Source of the DNA: Symsagittifera roscoffensis
Lineage: Eukaryota; Xenacoelomorpha; Acoela; Convolutidae
Reading direction: 5' to 3'
Length of the DNA: 64,000 nucleotides
Assembly (NCBI RefSeq): GCF_963678635.1
Contig: NC_087066.1
Span: 39,145,223-39,209,222, forward strand
Shown here: positions 1 to 13,400 of the stretch, in pieces
How the letters are laid out: each line of letters opens with the position of its first letter
Position numbering within the stretch: the stretch's first letter is position 1
Made by a program: the position numbers and the translations under genes
Notes under the pieces: generated by a model
Told to the model about the DNA's origin: nothing
What the model saw: the letters and a program-made list of their open reading frames with translations, nothing else
The model's database searches: none

Positions 1-109
1 TTATTCATACACATTTAAATACTTACATAAAGTTATTCATACAAATTTACATACAAAAAATAATGACATAAACACTTACTGAGTACAAACATACATACAT
101 GCATACATA

Positions 110-190
110 AGCACAAACTTACATAAACACATACATACATACATACATACTTACATACATGCATGCATACATAGATACATACAAACGTAC
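110..190 (+). repeat. ACAT/CATA microsatellite-like tract
   Basis: Tandem ACAT units with GCAT interruptions. The reverse complement recurs at about 15775-15845, at the mirror position in the third repeat copy. Confidence 0.85.
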
Positions 191-2779
191 TTACATATAT
201 ACATACAAATTTAAAGTTACTTGGAGACATTCATACAACTATACGCACAAAATTACATACATATATGCAAAAATACTTCCATACATACAAACATTCAAAA
301 TGAAGTCTTAGATAAAGGTATGAATACAAACGTACATAGTCTTATACAGAAGAAGAATGCAAATAAACTACCATAGATACATAAATTTTACATACTTGCT
401 TACATACTTTTAAACCTGCAATCAATTATACGAGAAGTGCTTACACACATAAAAAAGATTTTGACTTAATCTTTTGGCTGACCTTTAAAATAGAACCCAA
501 TTTAAACAAACAACCAGCTTACATTCACTTCACACTTTCAAGACAAATATATACACATTCAGACAAAAGAGTGAATGTGGACAAATACAACACTTTCAGG
601 CAATACAGACCGGCATTCACACGTCTTTACATACAATCATATAAACGTGTCTTTCATATTCATATACGAAAATACGTAGATACTTGCCGACAAACAGACA
701 TGGATCGTACTTTAAAAGCATGTAACGACTCATGTGTACACACTTTCCTTTTAAACAGACATAAAACTTCAATCATAAATTTGTACAATTTGCAAACAAG
801 CAAATTTTTAAATGATTTTAAACTGAAAAATACACATTGATACAAAATAATTGCTGGTCTTCATTCACTCAATCAAGCGGACATGCAGTCAAAAGTTCTT
901 CTTACATAAAAACATACAAATATATATAAATTCTAAATACTCAATTGAATACACACAACTAGTATGAAGATACATGATTGATGACATTTATACATGCAAA
1001 AAGTATTACACTTTTTTATAGATACATAGTTTACATAAATAGACACACACGCAAATTTTGCTGACACTGGAATTCATACGTCTCTACATACAATCAAATA
1101 AACGTGCCTTTCATACTCATATATGAATATGCATAAGTACTTGGCTAAAAACATACACTGATACAAAATATTTGCTTGAACTCATTCACTCAATCAAGCG
1201 GACATGCAGTCAAGAAATCTTTCTTACATAAAAACATACAAATTTACACAACTTCTAATTAATCAAATGAATACACATAAATAGTATAACATATAATAGA
1301 ATACAAATAATAGAATATAGTATAACAAATAGTAGAATACATACAAATGAATATAACCTGATAAATTACCTTTATACAAGCAAAAAGTTGTACACTTTTA
1401 CATAGATTTATACAGTTTACATAAATACACACATACGCAAAGCATATGTGCGTACATATATACTATGCATATAGTATCTTGTCAAACCTTCACGAAAATC
1501 TAGAAACATTAGTAAAAATCAAGTTGGGTTATATTTATTCTTCTAGTTACAATTGTTTTGGTTTACAAGCGCGTAAGGAAAAAAATTGTAATCATACATA
1601 CAAACACATCAACTTGCATACGTACACGCATACACAAAAGATATTAACTTGGATTTGCTTATAAACACAAATACTCACACAAAAATATAATCATTACGTT
1701 TTACATATAGATATATTCAAATACAGTCAAAGTCGCAAGCAGAGATTTGCAAAGAAATGCCATCTTTCAGCCAAGAAATGCCAGCTTTCATCTTTAAAAA
1801 AATAAAAAATGGTGATGAACAATTTTTTAATTTTTCTGTCGATCTCCCAAACGAATTTTCCAACGGTATCAAACTTCTACTCAAATATGACCAGTGAGTC
1901 ATGAGAAGCATTTTTAGTGGTCAGAAGAAAAAACCAAGGCTTACTAACTTGCATTGGACGGGAAAACGTCAAAACAAATTGTTGAAAATTTTTTGATCGA
2001 CGGTCCGAATAGAGTTTTTTGACACATCAAAAACTGCTCTCAAGTAATTATTTAGTTTTGTATAGAAAATTTAAGTCAGTGGAAGTTTTGGTTCGAAACA
2101 AAAATTTTAGTCATTGTTTTGAGATTTATAATCTATTTAGAAAATTTAGTTTTTCCATTCATTTGATGGTTCTGTAGATTGATATATCTTCAGTTGAATA
2201 TTAGGCTGCAGATTTAACCGTAGACCAAGTTACATTGACTAGAGTTGCACATTATGTTGTTTTCTCGCTAAATCATCAAAATATTTGTTGATCGAAAAAA
2301 TGTAGTTAGTTCTGAAAAAACTATTTAACATAGGTTCAACTGTTCTTTTTTCATCTTTAACCCCCGTATTTATGCAATATCGATCGTTTGAGTTACAGTA
2401 TCTTAGAAAGTAATCTTTTTACTATGATAAAACTAACGGTAAAAGGTATGTTTTAGAGAAAACAAAAGTTGTTCTAAGCTGGTTCAACTCATTTTTTCAG
2501 TAATAAAGAAAACTTTCAAAAAATTTTGAATTTGTGCAAAATAAACAACTAAATCTTGTTTTATGAACTTGAATTTTCTAGAACGACCGTTTTTTAGACA
2601 TGATTCTAATTGGAACACAGTTTTTTTTAATTTTAAAGAATTAAGAGCAAAAAAAAATTGTTCTTTTTGTTTTATTTAATTTAGATTACAAAACAAACAA
2701 CTAAACATTAGTAAAATAACTATTTGAAAAAAGCAGCACAAAACACAAAACAGACTGAAAACTTTTAAATTGACGCCAC

Positions 2780-3010
2780 GTATAACAGAGATTGATGCGT
2801 TCCGATCCTTTTTCTTGTATTTTGCGAGCAACTGGCGTTTACATTTAGCTAATATCGGTTGTCTGCCGACTGCTCCAAGGGCTCTTTGTTAGACTGATTT
2901 CTGCAACGAGAGTAACAAGGTGAAGCTGATGGCTCAATTTCCAGGCCGACTTGGGCCTCTCGACTTCCTGGGAAGATCCAATTTGACTCTACGAAAGAGG
3001 AATGCACTCA
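2780..3010 (-). other. GC-richer block conserved in all three repeat copies
   Basis: This block is visibly richer in G and C than the surrounding DNA. It recurs at about 9110-9310 and 12980-13170. It has no open frame longer than about 50 codons and no tRNA-like or rRNA-like structure that I recognise. It could be a former promoter or exon, or simply the oldest part of the repeat. Confidence 0.45.
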
Positions 3011-5522
3011 TAAGGAGATGAATAAATCTAGATCTTTGATTAGCCTAACTTTGGCTATTTGCACTGAATCGATGATATAAACTCCGATGATCAAAAATTC
3101 ATCTTTTCGCATGGCCTTTTAAACCTTATTTTCAAAAGATATAAATGGAATTAGATATCATTAATGGAAAATATGTGATTAAGTGTGGTCCAATTATCAT
3201 TATTTGAATTTAATTGTTGTCTAATAAGGAAAGAAAATCTCCGTGACCAGTCTTGTCACAAACTGTACGTTCTTGAGCGGAATCAGTCAAAACTTACACA
3301 TAAAATTTTATAAAGTTTTGCGGTAACGGAGAGCAAAAAGTGAATTGAAACGGGTAAAATTATGAATCAAATGATGAAAGCATGCGCCTGCAGAGGCGTT
3401 GTTTATGCGGTAAAAATAGAACAAGTCTTATCTTGAATTGGAAATGAAATAGCTGATAAAGACTTTGTTTTGTATAATCAAGAGCACATCTTTTCTAACT
3501 TTTGATAGTAATTTTATCGACTCTTTTTCTCTTCTTCAAATTGAACAGTTTTGGACAAGAAAAAAACACAGCATTGTTTTGGGCTCACATTCATATCTTG
3601 TATTCAGCGGCTAATCTGAAATGAACATATAGGTTTCCCCATGTTCGATTGAGATTTATGATTGGGTATAGATGTCAGTCCACAACCAAAAAGATTTTCA
3701 AAAAGAAACCGTTTACATTTCAACGTGATTTAGTCTTACCGGAATTTGTTTATCTGCTGGAAAACTTATCCAATTTGGCCTCGCTGTGTATGATCTATCA
3801 CTGGCTGATAAACGAATGGCTCAAATAAACTAGAGTTTATGTATATATGTCCGTGTTTGATTTTTTACGCGTGTTTATCGGGATGTGTAATTGTTAATTT
3901 TTATGTATATTTGTTCAAAAGAGTAACAATAGCTAAAAGTAAAGCCAAAAATCAAACTCAATGTAGCTTTATTTCCAGATTAGTGAAGAACTTCTAGAAC
4001 ATTTTACTAGGTGTTGTATCTGTACTATGTTCAACCAGATACTGCAAAATAATATAATTATGTGTAAACTGCATTGCATGTTCGATATTTAAATGCTATA
4101 CGGTTTGCGTGTATTGGAAATGTTATATCAGAAAAGATGTACAAGCATGTTGTTCTAAAAAGTTTTCGAATCAATTTAGGATAAATAATTGTTATGGAAA
4201 AAAAATTCGATGTGAAAATCAACCCAAACTCTTCTCTTTACTTATCTTCATTATTCTAGATTGTTTTACCAGATGCTAAGTGGGTACAGATTATCAATCA
4301 GGTTTGAATACGTAAAATTAGTGCGTGTAGATAGGCATTGTAATCAGTTTTTAATTGTAAAGTAAGCACAATTAACGTCTGCTTTGTATGTTTGTGGTTA
4401 CATACATTTGTATATAATGATTCGTATGTATAAATTCACTTATGTGATCAAAACTATGCCATCAGAAGTGCCACTTTAAATAGAAAAACAATTCATTCCA
4501 AATTTTTTTGCTGCTCTTGATTTCTGAATAGTTCACCATATACTAAAAATTTACCAGATACTACATTAAAACGTATTTCTATGCCTTCATAGACATATAG
4601 AGTGTGATATGGTTTTACAAAACTTATCATTCATTTCTTAACCTAACTAACCTAATATGAGCAATTTTAATTAGTAATAAAGCGAATAACTAAAATCATT
4701 TAAATTTCTGTTTCAGATTTTCAAATAATTCTCACTAGGTATTTTATATATAGTGTGAAAAAACGAATGTTTATTTATATATGAAGTATGCGGGTATGTA
4801 AGTGTCTAAGTTTGTATGATTTTTCCAACTCAATCTCGGGCTGACGCCTGTATGGGTTTGTTTATCTTTGTATAAATGAAAAAACTCAAAATGAACTAGA
4901 CTTAAGCCCTGTTTTGTCATGAAAAGTTTTGTTTGTGTCACGTCAACGTAAATTTAAATTGTTTAAAAACATGTACAATTCAGAAATACGTGCATCTATT
5001 TTTTTGTTTGAGATGAATGTTGCTGTGTATGAGTGTTTTTGAAATAGACTTTGTTTTGTTTGTTTAAAGTTTTGTTAAGGAACGCCTGTAACAGAATCCT
5101 ACTCTATGTTGATAATCTTGCAACACGTTGGTCTTACTGTTGTGGTCATATCAATTTTGCTTAAAATTTAATATGTTAAACAAGGCTAGAACTTATATAC
5201 ATGCCCTTCATTAGCAGGTTTTAATTTTTTTTTCAGTTTGCCTAAGTTTTGTTATCTTTGATAAATCAGATGATTGCACGTTCGCCCAAAATGCGCACAT
5301 AAACTGCTGTTGTTCACTTAAATGCAATCAATGTTCGTGAAGTTTTGCCACATAGACTTTCAAAAATTGTACTCAGTTATCTATCTATCAAATTAATATT
5401 TTTAAATTTCGTTGGATAATCCTTAAACGTTTCTGTTCAAATCTTGCCTAGCTTCATTCGGTAATACAGCGTTTTTATTGTTGGGCTGATAGTTAAGCCG
5501 TACCGACTACACCAGTGAGAGG

Positions 5523-5551
5523 TGTTCTGAGGAGTGTAGCGACGAGCAACG
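5523..5551. other. Spacer at the axis of the inverted repeat
   Basis: Twenty-nine bases separate the two arms, and the axis lies at about 5537. On both sides the arms begin with the same bases (CCTCTCACTGGT outward). The spacer matches neither arm. It is either the loop of a real palindrome or the join of a chimeric assembly. Confidence 0.85.
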
Positions 5552-6390
5552 CCTCTCACTGGTGTAGTCGGTACGGCTTAACTATCAGCCCAACAATAAA
5601 AACGCTGTATTACCGAATGAAGCTAGGCAAGATTGGAACAGAAACGTTTAAGGATTATCCAACGAATTTTAAAAATATTAATTTGATAGATAGATAACTG
5701 AGTACAATTTTTGAAAGTCTATGTGGCAAAACTTCACGAACATTGATTGCATTTAAGTGAACAACAGCAATTTATGTGCGCATTTTGGGCGAACGTGCAA
5801 TCATCTGATTTATCAAAGATCAACAAAACTTAGGCAAACTGAAAAAAAAAATTAAAACCTGCTAATGAAGGGCATGTATATAAGTTCTAGCCTTGTTTAA
5901 CATATTAAATTTTAAGCAAAATTGATATGACCACAACAGTAGGACCAACGTGTTGCAAGATTATCAACATAGAGTAGGATTCTGTTACAGGCGTTCCTTA
6001 ACAAAACCTTAAGCAAACAAAACAAATTCTATTTCAAAAACACTCATACACATTCATCTCAAACAAAAAAATTAGATGCACGTATTTCTGAATTGTACAT
6101 GTTTTTAAACATTTAAAATTTACGTTGACGTGACACAAACAAGACTTTTCATGACAAAACAGGACTTAAGTCTAGTTCAATTTGAGTTTTTTCATTTATA
6201 CAAAGATAAACAAACCCATACAGGCGTCAGCCCGAGATTGAGTTGGAAAAATCATACAAATTTAGACACTTACATACCCGCATACTTGATATATAAATAA
6301 ACATTCGTCTTTTCACACTATATATAAAATACCTAGTGAGAATTATTTGAAAATCTGAAACAGAAATTTAAATGATTTTAGTTATTCGCT
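5552..6390 (+). repeat. Middle repeat copy (R1), part before the gap
   Basis: This is the inverted counterpart of 4684-5522. It runs into a 200-N gap. The 827 bases from 5564 to 6390 reappear at 6591-7417, apparently without any difference, including variants that set R1 apart from the other two copies. Confidence 0.93.
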
Positions 6391-6590
6391 NNNNNNNNNN
6401 NNNNNNNNNNNNNNNNNNNNNNNNNNNNNNNNNNNNNNNNNNNNNNNNNNNNNNNNNNNNNNNNNNNNNNNNNNNNNNNNNNNNNNNNNNNNNNNNNNNN
6501 NNNNNNNNNNNNNNNNNNNNNNNNNNNNNNNNNNNNNNNNNNNNNNNNNNNNNNNNNNNNNNNNNNNNNNNNNNNNNNNNNNNNNNNNNN
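6391..6590. other. Assembly gap (200 N)
   Basis: Exactly 200 N, the same length as the gap at 29279-29478, so this is a placeholder rather than a measured distance. Any ORF crossing it is meaningless. Confidence 0.99.
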
Positions 6591-9500
6591 GTAGTCGGTA
6601 CGGCTTAACTATCAGCCCAACAATAAAAACGCTGTATTACCGAATGAAGCTAGGCAAGATTGGAACAGAAACGTTTAAGGATTATCCAACGAATTTTAAA
6701 AATATTAATTTGATAGATAGATAACTGAGTACAATTTTTGAAAGTCTATGTGGCAAAACTTCACGAACATTGATTGCATTTAAGTGAACAACAGCAATTT
6801 ATGTGCGCATTTTGGGCGAACGTGCAATCATCTGATTTATCAAAGATCAACAAAACTTAGGCAAACTGAAAAAAAAAATTAAAACCTGCTAATGAAGGGC
6901 ATGTATATAAGTTCTAGCCTTGTTTAACATATTAAATTTTAAGCAAAATTGATATGACCACAACAGTAGGACCAACGTGTTGCAAGATTATCAACATAGA
7001 GTAGGATTCTGTTACAGGCGTTCCTTAACAAAACCTTAAGCAAACAAAACAAATTCTATTTCAAAAACACTCATACACATTCATCTCAAACAAAAAAATT
7101 AGATGCACGTATTTCTGAATTGTACATGTTTTTAAACATTTAAAATTTACGTTGACGTGACACAAACAAGACTTTTCATGACAAAACAGGACTTAAGTCT
7201 AGTTCAATTTGAGTTTTTTCATTTATACAAAGATAAACAAACCCATACAGGCGTCAGCCCGAGATTGAGTTGGAAAAATCATACAAATTTAGACACTTAC
7301 ATACCCGCATACTTGATATATAAATAAACATTCGTCTTTTCACACTATATATAAAATACCTAGTGAGAATTATTTGAAAATCTGAAACAGAAATTTAAAT
7401 GATTTTAGTTATTCGCTTTATTACTAATTAAAATTGCTCATAATAGGTTAGTTAGGTTAAGAAATGAATGATAAGTTTTGTAAAACCATATCACACTCTA
7501 TATGTCTATGAAGGCATAGAAATGCGTTTTAATGTAGTATCTGGTAAATTTTTAGTATGTGGTGAACTATTCAGAAATCAAGAGCAGCAAAAAAATTTGG
7601 AATGAATTGTTTTTCTATTTAAAGTGGCACTTCTGATGGCATAGTTTTGATCACATAAGTGAATTTATACATACGAATCATTATATACAAATGTATGTAA
7701 CCACAAACATACAAAGCAGACGTTAATTGTGCTTACTTTACAATTAAAAACTGATTACAATGCCTATCTACACGCACTAATTTTACGTATTCAAACCTGA
7801 TTGATAATCTGTACCCACTTAGCATCTGGTAAAACAATCTAGAATAATGAAGATAAGTAAAGAGAAGAATTTGGGTTGATTTTCACATCGAATTTTTTTT
7901 CCATAACAATTATTTATCCTAAATTGATTCGAAAACTTTTTAGAACAACATGCTTGTACATCTTTTCTGATATAACATTTCCAATACAAGCAAACCGTAT
8001 AGCATTTAAATATCGAACATGCAATGCAGTTTACACATAATTATATTATTTTGCAGTATCTGGTTGAACATAGTACAGATACAACACCTAGTAAAATGTT
8101 CTAGAGGTTCTTCACTAATCTGGAAATCAAGCTACATTGAGTTTGATTTTTGGCTTTACTTTTAGCTATTGTTACTCTTCTGAACATATATACATAAAAA
8201 TTAACAATTACACATACCAATAAACACGCGTAAAAAATCAAACACGGGCATATATACATAAACTCTAGTTTATTTGAGCCATTCGTTTATCAGCCAGTGA
8301 TAGATCATACACAGCGAGGTCCAATTGGATAAGTTTTCCAGCAGATAAACAAATTCCGGTAAGACTAAATCACGTTGAAATGTAAACGGTTTCTTTTTGA
8401 AAATCTTTTTGGTTGTGGACTGACATCTATACCCAATCATAAATCTCAATCGAACATGGGGAAACCTATATGTTCATTTCAGATTAGCCGCTGAATACAA
8501 GATATGAATATGAGCCCAAAACAATGCTGTGTTTTTTTCTTGTCCAAAAGGTTCAATTTGAAGAAGAGAAAAAGAGTCGATAAAATTACTATCAAAAGTT
8601 AGAAAAGATGTGCTCTTGATTATACAAAACAAAGTCTTTATCAGCTATTTCATTTCCAATTCAAGTTAAAATTTGTTCTATTTTACCGCGTAAACAACGC
8701 CTCTGCAGGCGCATGCTTTCATCATTTGATTCATAATTTTACCCGTTTCAATTCACTTTTTGCTCTCCGTTACCGCAAAACTTTATAAAACTTTATGTGT
8801 AAGTTTTGACTGATTCCGCTCAAGAACGTACAGTTTGTGACAAGACTGGTCACGGAGATTTTCTTTCCTTATTAGACAACAATTAAATTCAAATAATGAT
8901 AATTGGATCACACTTAATCACATATTTTCCATTAATGATATCTAATTCCATTTATATCTTTTGAAAATAAGGTTTAAAAGGCCATGCGAAAAGATGAATT
9001 TTTGATCATCGGAGTTTATATCATCGATTCAGTGCAAATAGCCAAAGTTAGGCTAATCAAAGATCTAGATTTATTCATCTCCTTATGAGTGCATTCCTCT
9101 TTCGTAGAATCAAATTGGATCTTCCCAGGAAGTCGAGAGGCCCAAGTCGGCCTGGAAATTGAGCCATCAGCTTCACCTTGTTACTCTCGTTGCAGAAATC
9201 AGTCTAACAAAGAGCCCTTGGAGCAGTCGGCAGACAACCGATATTAGCTAAATGTAAACGCCAGTTGCTCGCAAAATACAAGAAAAAGGATCGGAACGCA
9301 TCAATCTCTGTTATACGTGGCGTCAATTTAAAAGTTTTCAGTCTGTTTTGTGTTTTGTGCTGCTTTTTTCAAATAGTTATTTTACTAATGTTTAGTTGTT
9401 TGTTTTGTAATCTAAATTAAATAAAACAAAAAGAACAATTTTTTTTTTGCTCTTAATTCTTTAAAATTAAAAAAAACTGTGTTCCAATTAGAATCATGTC

Positions 9501-10470
9501 TAAAAAACGGTCGTTCTAGAAAATTCAAGTTCATAAAACAAGATTGAGTTGTTTATTTTGCACAAATTCAAATTTTTTTGAAAGTTTTCTTTATTACTGA
9601 AAAAATGAGTTGAACCAGCTTAGAACAACTTTTGTTTTCTCTAAAACATACCTTTTACCGTTAGTTTTATCATAGTAAAAAGATTACTTTCTAAGATACT
9701 GTAACTCAAACGATCGATATTGCATAAATACGGGGGTTAAAGATGAAAAAAGAACAGTTGAACCTATGTTAAATAGTTTTTTCAGAACTAACTACATTTT
9801 TTCGATCAACAAATATTTTGATGATTTAGCGAGAAAACAACATAATGTGCAACTCTAGTCAATGTAACTTGGTCTACGGTTAAATCTGCAGCCTAATATT
9901 CAACTGAAGATATATCAATCTACAGAACCAACAAATGAATGGAAAAACTAAATTTTCTAAATAGATTATAAATCTCAAAACAATGACTAAAATTTTTGTT
10001 TCGAACCAAAACTTCCACTGACTTAAATTTTCTATACAAAACTAAATAATTACTTGAGAGCAGTTTTCGATGTGTCATAAAACTCTATTCGGTCCGTCCA
10101 TCAAAAAATTTTCAACAATTTGTTTTGACGTTTTCCCGTCCAATGCAAGTTAGTAAGCCTTGGTTTTTTCTTCTGACCACTAAAAATGCTTCTCATGACT
10201 CACTGGTCATATTTGAGTAGAAGTTTGATACCGTTGGAAAGTTCGTTTGGGAGATCAACAGAAAAATTAAAAAAATTTTCATCACCATTTTTTATTTTTT
10301 TAAAGATGAAAGCTGGCATTTCTTGGCTGAAAGATGTCATTTCTTTGCAAATCTCTGCTTGCGACTTTGACTGTATTTGAAATTATCTATATGTAAAACG
10401 TAATGATTATATTTTTGTGTGAGTATTTGTGTTTATAAGCAAATCCAAGTTAATATCCAAGTTAATATCA
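6591..10470 (+). repeat. Middle repeat copy (R1), part after the gap, truncated
   Basis: The sequence restarts at the base equivalent to 5564, so its first 827 bases repeat what precedes the gap. It then follows the repeat for 3.9 kb. R1 differs from L and R2 by scattered substitutions and small indels. It stops after CCAAGTTAATATC; about a dozen bases are then repeated, followed by AG, and the next copy starts at 10472. The outer TGTA-rich 1.6 kb present in the other copies is missing here. Confidence 0.92.
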
Positions 10471-10471
10471 G

Positions 10472-13400
10472 CCTCTCACTGGTGTAGTCGGTACGGCTTA
10501 ACTATCAGCCCAACAATAAAAACGCTGTATTACCGAATGAAGCTAGGCAAGATTTGAACAGAAACGTTTAAGGATTATCCAACGAAATTTAAAAATATTA
10601 ATTTGATAGATAGATAACTGAGTACAATTTTTGAAAGTCTATGTGGCAAAACTTCACGAACATTGATTGCATTTAAGTGAACAACAGCAGTTTATGTGCG
10701 CATTTTGGGCGAACGTGCAATCATCTGATTTATCAAAGATCAACAAAACTTAGGCAAACTGAAAAAAAAATTAAAACCTGCTAATGAAGGGCATGTATAT
10801 AAGTTCTAGCCTTGTTTAACATATTAAATTTTAAGCAAAATTGATATGACCACAACAGTAAGACCAACGTGTTGCAAGATTATCAACATAGAGTAGGATT
10901 CTGTTACAGGCGTTCCTTAACAAAACTTTAAACAAACAAAACAAAGTCTATTTCAAAAACACTCATACACAGCAACATTCATCTCAAACAAAAAAATAGA
11001 TGCACGTATTTCTGAATTGTACATGTTTTTAAACATTTTAAATTTACGTTGACGTGACACAAACAAGACTTTTCATGACAAAACAGGACTTAAGTCTAGT
11101 TCATTTTGAGTTTTTTCATTTATACAAAGATAAACAAACCCATACAGGCGTCAGCCCGAGATTGAGTTGGAGAAATCATACAAACTTAGACACTTACATA
11201 CCCGCATACTTCATATATAAATAAACATTCGTTTTTTCACACTATATATAAAATACCTAGTGACAATTATTTGAAAATCTGAAACAGAAATTTAAATGAT
11301 TTTAGTTATTCGCTTTATTACTAATTAAAATTGCTCATATTAGGTTAGTTAGGTTAAGAAATGAATGATAAGTTTTGTAAAACCATATCACACTCTATAT
11401 GTCTATGAAGGCATAGAAATACGTTTTAATGTAGTATCTGGTAAATTTTTAGTATGTGGTGAACTATTCAGAAATCAAGAGCAGCAAAAAAATTTGGAAT
11501 GAATTGTTTTTCTATTTAAAGTGGCACTTCTGATGGCATAGTTTTGATCACATAAGTGAATTTATACATACGAATCATTATATACAAATGTATGTAACCA
11601 CAAACATACAAAGCAGACGTTAATTGTGCTTACTTTACAATTAAAAACTGATTACAATGCCTATCTACACGTATTCAAACCTGATTGATAATCTGTACCC
11701 ACTTAGCATCTGGTAAAACAATCTAGAATAATGAAGATAAGTAAAGAGAAGAATTTGGGTTGATTTAACATCGAATTTTTTTTCCATAACAATTATTTAT
11801 CCTAAATTGATTCGAAAACTTTTTAGAACAACATGCTTGTACATCTTTTCTGATATAACATTTCCAATACAAGCAAACCGTATAGCATTTAAATATCGAA
11901 CATCCAATGCAGTTTACACATAATTATATTATTTTGCAGTATCTGGTTGAACATAGTACAGATACAACACCTAGTAAAATGTTCTAGAAGTTCTTCACTA
12001 ATCTGGAAATAAAGCTACATTGAGTTTGATTTTTGGCTTTACTTTTAGCTATTGTTACTCTTTTGAACAAATATACATAAAAATTAACAATTACACATCC
12101 CGATAAACACGCGTAAAAAATCAAACACGGACATATATACATAAACTCTAGTTTATTTGAGCTATTCGTTTATCAGCCAGTGATAGATCATACACAGCGA
12201 GGCCAAATTGGATAAGTTTTCCAGTAGATAAACAAATTCCGGTAAGACTAAATCACGTTGAATTGTAAACGGTTTCTTTTTGAAAATCTTTTTGGTTGTG
12301 GACTGACATCTATACCCAATCATAAATCTCAATCGAACATGGGGAAACCTATATGTTCATTTCAGATTAGCCGCTGAATACAAGATATGAATGTGAGCCC
12401 AAAACAATGCTGTGTTTTTTTCTTGTCCAAAACTGTTCAATTTGAAGAAGAGAAAAAGAGTCGATAAAATTACTATCAAAAGTTAGAAAAGATGTGCTCT
12501 TGATTATACAAAACAAAGTCTTTATCAGCTATTTCATTTCCAATTCAAGATAAGACTTGTTCTATTTTTACCGCATAAACAAACGCCTCTGCAGGCGCAT
12601 GCTTTCATCATTACCCGTTTCAATTCACTTTTTGCTCTCCGTTACCGCAAAACTTTATAAAATTTTATGTGTAAGTTTTGACTGATTCCGCTCAAGAACT
12701 TACAGTTTGTGACAAGACTGGTCACGGAGATTTTCTTTCCTTATTAGACAACAATTAAATTCAAATAATGATAATTGGACCACACTTAATCACATATTTT
12801 CCATTAATGTTATCTAATTCCATTTATATCTTTTGAAAATAAGATTTAAAAGGCCATGCGAAAAGATGAATTTTTGATCATCGCTGTTTATATCATCGAT
12901 TCAGCGCAAATAGCCAAAGTTGAGCTAATCAAAGATCTAGATTTATTCATCTCCTTATGAGTGCATTCCTCTTTCGTAGAGTCAAATTGGATCTTCCCAG
13001 GAAGTCGAGAGGCCCAAGTCGGCCTGGAAAATGAGCCATCAGCTTCACCTTGTTACTCTCGTTGCAGAAATCAGTCTAACAAAGAGCCCTTGGAGCAGTC
13101 GGCAGACAACCGATATTAGCCAAATGTAAACGCCAGTTGCTCGCAAAATACAAGAAAAAGGATCGGAACGCATCAATCTCTGTTATACGTGGCGTCAATT
13201 GAAAAGTTTTCAGTCTGTTTTGTGTTTTGTGCTGCTTTTTTCAAATAGTTATTTTACTAATGTTTAGTTGTTTGTTTTGTAATCTAAATTAAATAAAACA
13301 AAAAGAACAATTTTTTTTGCTCTTAATTCTTTAAAATTAAAAAAAAACTGTGTTCCAATTAGAATCATGTCTAAAAAACGGTCGTTCTAGAAAATTCAAG

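Larger units (their letters stand above)
1..5522 (-). repeat. Left arm of a large inverted repeat (copy L)
   Basis: Read on the minus strand, this segment matches 10472 to about 15966 almost base for base and 5552-10470 for its inner 3.9 kb. The inner end is sharp at 5522, where the sequence reads ACCAGTGAGAGG, and the outer end runs off the window. The outer 2.3 kb is rich in TGTA/TACA steps. The inner part is AT-rich, with one GC-richer block at about 2780-3010. Short ORFs recur in every copy but show no domain, so I call no gene. Copy L shares variants with the third copy that the middle copy lacks, for example near 5045 against 10920. Confidence 0.93.

Noticed and set aside
33-230. Cysteine- and valine-rich ORF (also 15737-15934)
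   Set aside because: Its periodic C-M-Y-V composition is just a translated TGTA microsatellite.
1717-1911. A 64-codon ORF conserved in all three large-repeat copies
   Set aside because: Copies were duplicated recently, so conservation says nothing; no domain, and the surrounding sequence looks non-coding.
4640-4660. TTAGGTTAGTTAGG, like arthropod telomere repeats
   Set aside because: Only two to three units, not tandem, and present once inside each large repeat copy; no telomeric array follows.
6372-6608. Open frame across the first gap
   Set aside because: It is almost entirely N and has no meaning.
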